From NCBI GenBank assembly GCA_938046495.1, contig CALIXG010000132.1:1-11357 (forward strand): DNA of 11,357 bases, read 5' to 3'. Position 1 is the stretch's first letter, and each line of letters starts with the position of its first letter. This DNA comes from an uncultured Candidatus Saccharibacteria bacterium (GTDB lineage Bacteria; Patescibacteriota; Saccharimonadia; Saccharimonadales; Saccharimonadaceae). The notes under the pieces were generated by a model. It saw nothing but the letters and a program-made list of their open reading frames with translations, was not told the DNA's origin and did no database searches. The position numbers were made by a program, and so were the translations under genes. This document shows positions 6,827 through 11,357 of this stretch, in pieces.

Positions 6827-9800
6827 ATGGCTTGGATGGATAATTATATCTCAGCCAGTGACTTCGATTCAATTCGTCTTTGCGTAGCAAGCGCCGAAGA
6901 CATCTTGAGCTGGAGTTATGGTGAAGTATTGAAGCCAGAAACCATCAATTATCGTACTCAGAAACCTGAGCGTGATGGCTTATTCTGTGAGCGTATCTTT
7001 GGTCCAGTCAAGGATATCAACCCACACGATAGCAAACTTAAAGGTGTCCGCTCTCGTGAAGCTGCCGTCGATAAGGAAGGTAACTTGGTTACCAAATCTA
7101 TCGCTCGTCGCGAACGTATGGGCCACATCAAACTCGCTGCACCAGTTGCTCACATCTGGTTCATGCGTGGTACCCCATCTGCTTTAAGCCTTTTGCTTGA
7201 CCTCACCGTCAAGTCAATCGAAAAAGTCGTTTACTTCGCTTCTTACCTTATTATCAGCGCTGATGATGCTAAGATTGAACAAGTTAAAAGCGATTTAATC
7301 GCTCAGCACGATGCCGCAATTCAGGCTATCAAGATTCGTTACTCTGAAGCTGCTAAGGCTGAAGGTGCTAACGCTGAAACCTTGGCTAATGAAGAAGCCA
7401 AAGAACTTGAATCCTTGGATGCCGACTTCTATTCTCGTAAGAATATTCTTGAAGGTTTGAAAAAGGGTGCCGTCATTTCTGAAATTGATTACCGCAACCT
7501 TCCAGAGGAATACGAAGAACTTGTCACCGTTAAGATGGGTGCTCAAGCCATTCGTGAATTACTCGAGGAAATTGACCTCGACGCGATGATCGAAGATCTC
7601 TCTGCTCAGGCTGAAGAGGCTAAAGGTCAAAAGGAACGTAAGCTTATCAAGCGTATCAAATTACTTGAAGGCATGAAGAATTCCAATATCAAGCCAGTGG
7701 ATCTTGTCTTGACGGTTATTCCAGTCATCCCACCAGATCTCCGTCCAATGATTTCACTTCCTGGTGGTCGTTTCGCGACTTCCGATCTTAACGATCTTTA
7801 TCGCCGCGTTATCAACCGTAACAACCGTTTGAAGAAATTGCTCGACCTCAATGCGCCAGAAGTAATTATTCATAACGAAATGCGCATGCTCCAAGAAGCT
7901 GTCGATGCTTTAATTGACAATAACGCCAACCATGGTCGTCAAGCCAGCTCCCAAAATGGTCGCCGTAAACTTAAATCCCTCTCTGATCTTCTTAAAGGTA
8001 AGCAGGGTCGCTTCCGTCAAAACCTTCTTGGTAAGCGTGTCGACTACTCCGGTCGTTCGGTGATCGTCATTGGTCCTGAACTCAAGCTTAATGAATGTGG
8101 TTTGCCAAAACTCATGGCTCTTGAGCTCTTCAAACCTTTCGTAGTTTCTTGGTTACTTTCTCACGAATACGCTGCCAACTCTCGCGCCGCTTCTCGCATG
8201 ATTGACGCCAAAGAATCTGTAGTTTGGGATGCTCTCGACGAAGTTATTCAAGGTCGCTATGTTCTCTTGAACCGTGCTCCGTCTCTTCACCGTCTATCTA
8301 TCCAGGCTTTCCAACCAAAGCTCGTTGACGGTATGGCTCTCAAGCTTCACCCACTCGTAGCTTCCGGCTTTAACGCTGACTACGATGGTGACCAAATGGC
8401 AGTCCACCTTCCTCTCTCTGATGAAGCCCAGCAGGAAGCTAAAACTTTGATGTCGGCTGCCAGTAACCTCTTGAAGCCAGCTGATGGTTCTCCAGTACTT
8501 TCAATCTACCAGGATATCGTACTTGGTGCTTACTACCTCACTTACGATAAGCCAGGCACCGAATCAGAAACCCCACGTGCTTATAGCTCAGTTTTCGAAG
8601 CTGAAATGGCCTACGAAGCTGGTGATATCGCCCTTCAAACTCCGATTCGTGTCTTCGCTAAGAAAGCGATTCGAAATACCACTCTTGGTCGTGTTTTCTT
8701 CAATGAAATCTTGCCAGAAGATTACCCATTTGATAATGGCATTCAAACTTCCAAGCATTTGAAGAAGGTCATGGCCGATACCTTCAATCTTTACGGTGCA
8801 GATGAAACGGTGCGTATTGCTGACGAACTCAAGGCTCTCTCCTTCGAGTACGAAACCATCGCTTCCATCTCGACCTGTAAGGATGACTACCCAACCTACC
8901 CAGAAATCCAAGACTTCATCGCTAAAGGTGACGCCAAGACTGCTCTTATTCAGGATCAGTACAACCAAGGCCTCCTCACCGATGACGAACGTTATTCTTT
9001 GACTGTGGCTAACTGGCGTGAAATCGATACTGAGATTTCTAACTTCCTCAAGGCTAAGCTTGCAACGATGGATACCGACATTGCTGTGATGACCAACTCT
9101 GGCGCTCGTGGTTCTGTCTCTGGTATCAAGATTGCTTCCGCCGAAATCGGTATCATGGTGGATATCTTCAACCGTGAAATCGAGCTTCCAGTTAAGTCCA
9201 GCTATAAGAAGGGTCTTAACACCCTTGAATCCTTCATCGCTACCCGTGGTGCACGTCAAGGTATGGTCTCGACCGCTCTTCGTACTGCCGACTCTGGTTA
9301 CCTCACCCGCCGTCTTGTCGATGTAGCTCAGGATGTCTTTACTGTCGATAAGCCAAATGATGATCCAGGTTTCGAAATTTTCAAATCTGAAACTGAACAC
9401 ACTGGTATTGAATTTGCTCAGCGCATTGCTGGTCGCTTCGCTGCTGAAACCGTCCCAGGTTATGTCGAAGCTGATGAACTCATCACTCGCGAAATTGCCG
9501 AGCAAATTGCTGAAGATGAAAATATCGATTCAATTAAAATTCAATCTGTTCTCACCACCAAGAGTATTAACGGTGTACCTCGTAAGGCTTACGGTGTCGA
9601 CCTAGCCACCCGTAAACTTATTGAACCAAACCAACCAATCGGTGTGATTGCTGCTCAATCTCTCGGTGAACTTGGTACTCAGCTTACCCTCGATACCAAG
9701 CACAGCTCCGGTGTCGCAGGTTCTGGTGCTATCGCTCGTGGTCTCCCTCGTGTGGAAGAGCTTCTCGAAGCCCGTTCACCAAAGGGTCAAGCTTGGATTG

Positions 9801-10669
9801 CTCCAGTTTCTGGTCTAGTCGATGTTTGGGAAGATGGTAATCACTTTGTGGTTCAAATCACCCCAACTGCTGGCCGCTCCGAAAAGATTGAAATTTCTGA
9901 GGGTCGCAAGATTAAGATCAAAGACGGTGCCAATGTTAAAACTGGTGATGTCCTCGCTGCTAAGGCTAAGGGTCTCGAACCAATCATCGCTCCATTTGAT
10001 GGAAATGCTCAAATCGTCGACGGCGCCATCATTCTTACCGAAGGTGGTAGTGCTCCAGTTCGTGTCGAAATTCCTAATGATGCCGAAATGTTAGTCAAAC
10101 CAACCGACACTGTCGAAGCCGGTGATCGTCTCACTACTGGTTCTTTGAATCTCCAAGATCAATTGAAGTTCAAGGGTGCCGAAGCCACCGCTCGTTACAT
10201 CATGAACGAAATTATGTCCGTTTATGCTGCTAACGGTGACGAAGTTTCCGCCAAACACCTTGAGGTAATCGTCCGCCAGATGTTCAGCCGCGTCGTGATT
10301 GACGAACCAGGTGATACCGACTTTGTGACTGGCGATATCGTCTCCCTCTCTGCCGTCGAAGATGAGAATCAGAAACTTGAAGCCAAGGGTCGCATGCCAG
10401 CATCTTACACTCGTATGTTGCTTGGTATTACCAAGGTCGCTATCTGGTCAGACTCCTTCCTCTCTGCTGCTTCCTTCCAAGATACCACTCGTGTGCTTAT
10501 CAATGCCGCCATCTCTGGTCGTGTTGACCACCTCAATGGTCTCAAGGAAAACGTCATTATCGGTCGCAAGATTCCAGTAGGTACTGGTGTCATCGCCCGT
10601 AAGAACGAAGAGAAAACCGCTGAAGCTGAAGAATCTACTGAAGCTGAAACAGAAATCACTCTCGAATAA
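6827..10669 (+). CDS. rpoC: DNA-directed RNA polymerase subunit beta'
   Basis: Makes the 1280-residue beta' subunit, carrying the catalytic Asp triad. Seen in order: N-terminal ERDGLFCERIFGPVKD at 48-63; the former zinc-ribbon segment 64-93 with no cysteine; RRERMGH at 94-100; an Ala/Glu/Lys-rich helical insertion in the clamp at about 145-205; the rudder/lid region SDLNDLYRRVINRNNRL at 319-335; NADYDGDQM at 516-524 with D518, D520 and D522; F-loop at about 770-777; bridge helix at about 805-830; trigger loop from about 947, with H959; and an extra barrel-sandwich-like stretch at about 1035-1105. The C-terminal clamp segment VLINAAISGRVDHLNGLKEN at 1223-1242 is followed by an acidic tail. Both structural zinc sites have lost all cysteines, and trigger-loop, F-loop and bridge-helix residues deviate from consensus. 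The reading frame is intact, so these are not frameshift effects. Three bases after rpoB; followed by a strong terminator. Confidence 0.98.
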   Translation: MAWMDNYISASDFDSIRLCVASAEDILSWSYGEVLKPETINYRTQKPERDGLFCERIFGPVKDINPHDSKLKGVRSREAAVDKEGNLVTKSIARRERMGHIKLAAPVAHIWFMRGTPSALSLLLDLTVKSIEKVVYFASYLIISADDAKIEQVKSDLIAQHDAAIQAIKIRYSEAAKAEGANAETLANEEAKELESLDADFYSRKNILEGLKKGAVISEIDYRNLPEEYEELVTVKMGAQAIRELLEEIDLDAMIEDLSAQAEEAKGQKERKLIKRIKLLEGMKNSNIKPVDLVLTVIPVIPPDLRPMISLPGGRFATSDLNDLYRRVINRNNRLKKLLDLNAPEVIIHNEMRMLQEAVDALIDNNANHGRQASSQNGRRKLKSLSDLLKGKQGRFRQNLLGKRVDYSGRSVIVIGPELKLNECGLPKLMALELFKPFVVSWLLSHEYAANSRAASRMIDAKESVVWDALDEVIQGRYVLLNRAPSLHRLSIQAFQPKLVDGMALKLHPLVASGFNADYDGDQMAVHLPLSDEAQQEAKTLMSAASNLLKPADGSPVLSIYQDIVLGAYYLTYDKPGTESETPRAYSSVFEAEMAYEAGDIALQTPIRVFAKKAIRNTTLGRVFFNEILPEDYPFDNGIQTSKHLKKVMADTFNLYGADETVRIADELKALSFEYETIASISTCKDDYPTYPEIQDFIAKGDAKTALIQDQYNQGLLTDDERYSLTVANWREIDTEISNFLKAKLATMDTDIAVMTNSGARGSVSGIKIASAEIGIMVDIFNREIELPVKSSYKKGLNTLESFIATRGARQGMVSTALRTADSGYLTRRLVDVAQDVFTVDKPNDDPGFEIFKSETEHTGIEFAQRIAGRFAAETVPGYVEADELITREIAEQIAEDENIDSIKIQSVLTTKSINGVPRKAYGVDLATRKLIEPNQPIGVIAAQSLGELGTQLTLDTKHSSGVAGSGAIARGLPRVEELLEARSPKGQAWIAPVSGLVDVWEDGNHFVVQITPTAGRSEKIEISEGRKIKIKDGANVKTGDVLAAKAKGLEPIIAPFDGNAQIVDGAIILTEGGSAPVRVEIPNDAEMLVKPTDTVEAGDRLTTGSLNLQDQLKFKGAEATARYIMNEIMSVYAANGDEVSAKHLEVIVRQMFSRVVIDEPGDTDFVTGDIVSLSAVEDENQKLEAKGRMPASYTRMLLGITKVAIWSDSFLSAASFQDTTRVLINAAISGRVDHLNGLKENVIIGRKIPVGTGVIARKNEEKTAEAEESTEAETEITLE

Positions 10670-10680
10670 AGAGATAAAAT

Positions 10681-10714
10681 AAAATATACCCCGTCTCTGG
10701 GGTATATTTTTTTA
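10681..10714 (+). terminator. Intrinsic terminator of rpoBC, likely bidirectional
   Basis: A perfect 12-bp stem (10681-10692 with 10699-10710, four G-C pairs at its top) closes a six-base loop and runs into a T-tract, starting 11 bases after the rpoC stop. On the opposite strand the same stem is followed by TTTTATTTTATC-like sequence, so it could also stop the convergent methyltransferase transcript. The remaining 49 bases to the methyltransferase stop are AT-rich and hold nothing else recognisable. Confidence 0.93.
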
Positions 10715-10763
10715 TTAACGAATCATTTTTAACTTGAATTTCGATATCCTATAGTGTAATTTT

Positions 10764-11279
10764 TTACTTTTTTACACCTAAGAAATAGAAGATTTTGTGT
10801 TGGTGTGGTTCTGGAAAGCCCGGATGCCCAGGGTCTTGTATTATTTTAGTTTCAGAGTTAATCACATTAAACTTTGATGTAAGAATTCCTTCAAAATCAA
10901 GCGGCAGGAAAATTTTTTTATCCAGGATATAAGTTAAACATAGAACACCACCACTGTTTAGACAATTAGTCATATCATTAAGGCATCGAGTTGCCGTATC
11001 GTTATCAAAAAATTGCAAAACATTCGTCGCTACCACCAAATCAAACTTCCCCTGAATCTCCCAATCTCTAAGATCAGCCTTAACGGGATGAATCATTTTA
11101 TTATCAATGGCTAACTTTTCAAGCTCTTCAATATTTTGATCCACCGCCAGTACCTCAATTCCTAAATTTGCTAAATAAAGCGAATTTCGTCCAGTCCCGG
11201 CACCATAATCAAGTGCCTGAGATTTTACACAATCTTGCAGAAACTTTGCACCAGCAACAACAATCGGTAATACTTTCAT
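10764..11279 (-). CDS. TehB-like SAM-dependent methyltransferase
   Basis: Encodes a 171-residue class I methyltransferase. Seen: motif I ALDYGAGTGRNSLYLA at 22-37 (D24, glycine loop 26-30), the acidic end of strand 2 in VLAVDQN (D47), the adenine-side acidic residue in VKADLRDW (D69), and the strand-4 segment FDLVVATNVLQFF at 79-91. The GRNSLYLA form and the C-terminal DPGHPGFPEPHQHKIFY segment resemble the TehB/PF03848 group, whose members methylate small thiol- or metalloid-type substrates; the substrate here is not predictable. The protein is short (E. coli TehB is about 197 residues) but looks complete. The start at 11279 has no Shine-Dalgarno sequence and a TATAAT only seven bases upstream, suggesting a leaderless message. 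Convergent with rpoC, divergent from the next gene. Confidence 0.85.
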   Translation of the reverse strand: MKVLPIVVAGAKFLQDCVKSQALDYGAGTGRNSLYLANLGIEVLAVDQNIEELEKLAIDNKMIHPVKADLRDWEIQGKFDLVVATNVLQFFDNDTATRCLNDMTNCLNSGGVLCLTYILDKKIFLPLDFEGILTSKFNVINSETKIIQDPGHPGFPEPHQHKIFYFLGVKK

Positions 11280-11286
11280 GATTTAC

Positions 11287-11296
11287 ATTATATAAT
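11287..11296. promoter_or_regulatory. Palindromic divergent -10 element
   Basis: ATTATATAAT is its own reverse complement and presents a perfect TATAAT to each strand: 11291-11296 on plus and 11292-11287 on minus. Each hexamer ends six to seven bases before a start codon (ATG at 11303 on plus, ATG at 11279 on minus), so transcription would begin at or next to the ATG in both directions. No convincing -35 element is seen on either strand, so the call rests on the -10 match and geometry alone; AT-rich sequence could give this by chance. Confidence 0.5.
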
Positions 11297-11302
11297 AAAT
11301 CT

Positions 11303-11357
11303 ATGCAAACTTATGTCGATTCCATCCAGCAGGCCGCTTACATCTTTCCGCCTCTGG
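11303..11357 (+). CDS. 5' end of an unidentified gene, cut by window edge
   Basis: An open frame starts at ATG 11303 and runs 18 codons to the window edge without a stop. The translated start is MQTYVDSIQQAAYIFPPL. The pattern Y-x-x-S-I-x-x-A with a following F-P is reminiscent of the N-terminus of VanZ-like membrane proteins, but 18 residues cannot establish this. There is no Shine-Dalgarno sequence; a TATAAT box ends six bases before the ATG, matching a leaderless start. The reading frame is divergent from the methyltransferase. Confidence 0.45.
   Translation, partial: MQTYVDSIQQAAYIFPPL

Noticed and set aside
8588..9505. Long open frame (305 codons) on the minus strand opposite rpoC
   Set aside because: Antisense to conserved rpoC regions including the bridge helix; no family resemblance; the same codon-bias shadow effect.
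6827..10669. Reading the rpoC oddities as a pseudogene or a frameshifted copy
   Set aside because: The full-length frame is intact, catalytic aspartates and nearly all structural motifs are present, zinc-site segments align without gaps, and codon use is that of a highly expressed gene.
10753..10780. Inverted repeat GTGTAA/TTACAC at the methyltransferase end as a terminator
   Set aside because: Only six pairs, overlaps the coding end, and is not followed by a T-tract on the minus strand; the hairpin at 10681-10710 is a much better shared terminator.
51..11279. UGA recoding as in Gracilibacteria or Absconditabacteria
   Set aside because: All complete genes read through without internal TGA, end in TAG or TAA, and place TGG at conserved Trp positions, so the standard bacterial code suffices.

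Overview
The window reads as chromosomal DNA of a bacterium with the standard code: every Trp is TGG, and the complete genes end in TAG or TAA. The best guess is the candidate phyla radiation, probably Saccharibacteria (TM7). The reasons are the exported beta-sandwich domain joined to BspA/DUF285 repeats, the sequence style of the RNA polymerase beta and beta' subunits, and a surface-protein gene directly beside rpoBC. This placement is family recognition, not a tree.

Layout. Positions 51-3266 (+) encode a 1071-residue secreted protein with about 28 degenerate BspA/DUF285 leucine-rich-type repeats in two sequence classes. The 164-base gap that follows holds a good sigma70-type promoter and a structured leader of about 110 nt. 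Next come rpoB (3431-6823, +) and rpoC (6827-10669, +), separated by three bases, with the rpoC ribosome binding site inside the end of rpoB. A strong hairpin terminator follows at about 10681-10714; its sequence suits both directions. A convergent TehB-like SAM-dependent methyltransferase lies at 10764-11279 (-). Its start is separated by 23 bases from an ATG on the plus strand that opens a gene cut by the window edge. A palindromic TATAAT box lies between these two starts.

How it works together. rpoB and rpoC are a two-gene transcription and translation unit making the catalytic core of RNA polymerase. The usual upstream partners (rplK, rplA, rplJ, rplL) are absent from the window, so rpoBC seems to run from its own promoter and leader. 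The flanking surface protein and methyltransferase have no evident functional tie to it.

The most interesting signal is inside the polymerase. By eye-alignment with E. coli and M. tuberculosis beta', all eight cysteine ligands of the two structural zinc sites are replaced without length change around at least seven of them. The trigger loop (Met932-Arg933 to Leu-Asp, Phe935 to Lys, E. coli numbering), F-loop, start of the bridge helix and the beta-subunit Glu813 position also deviate from near-universal residues, while the core catalytic Asp triad and the trigger-loop His are kept. This suggests a lineage-specific remodelled RNA polymerase. No mobile element, tRNA, rRNA or CRISPR array was seen.
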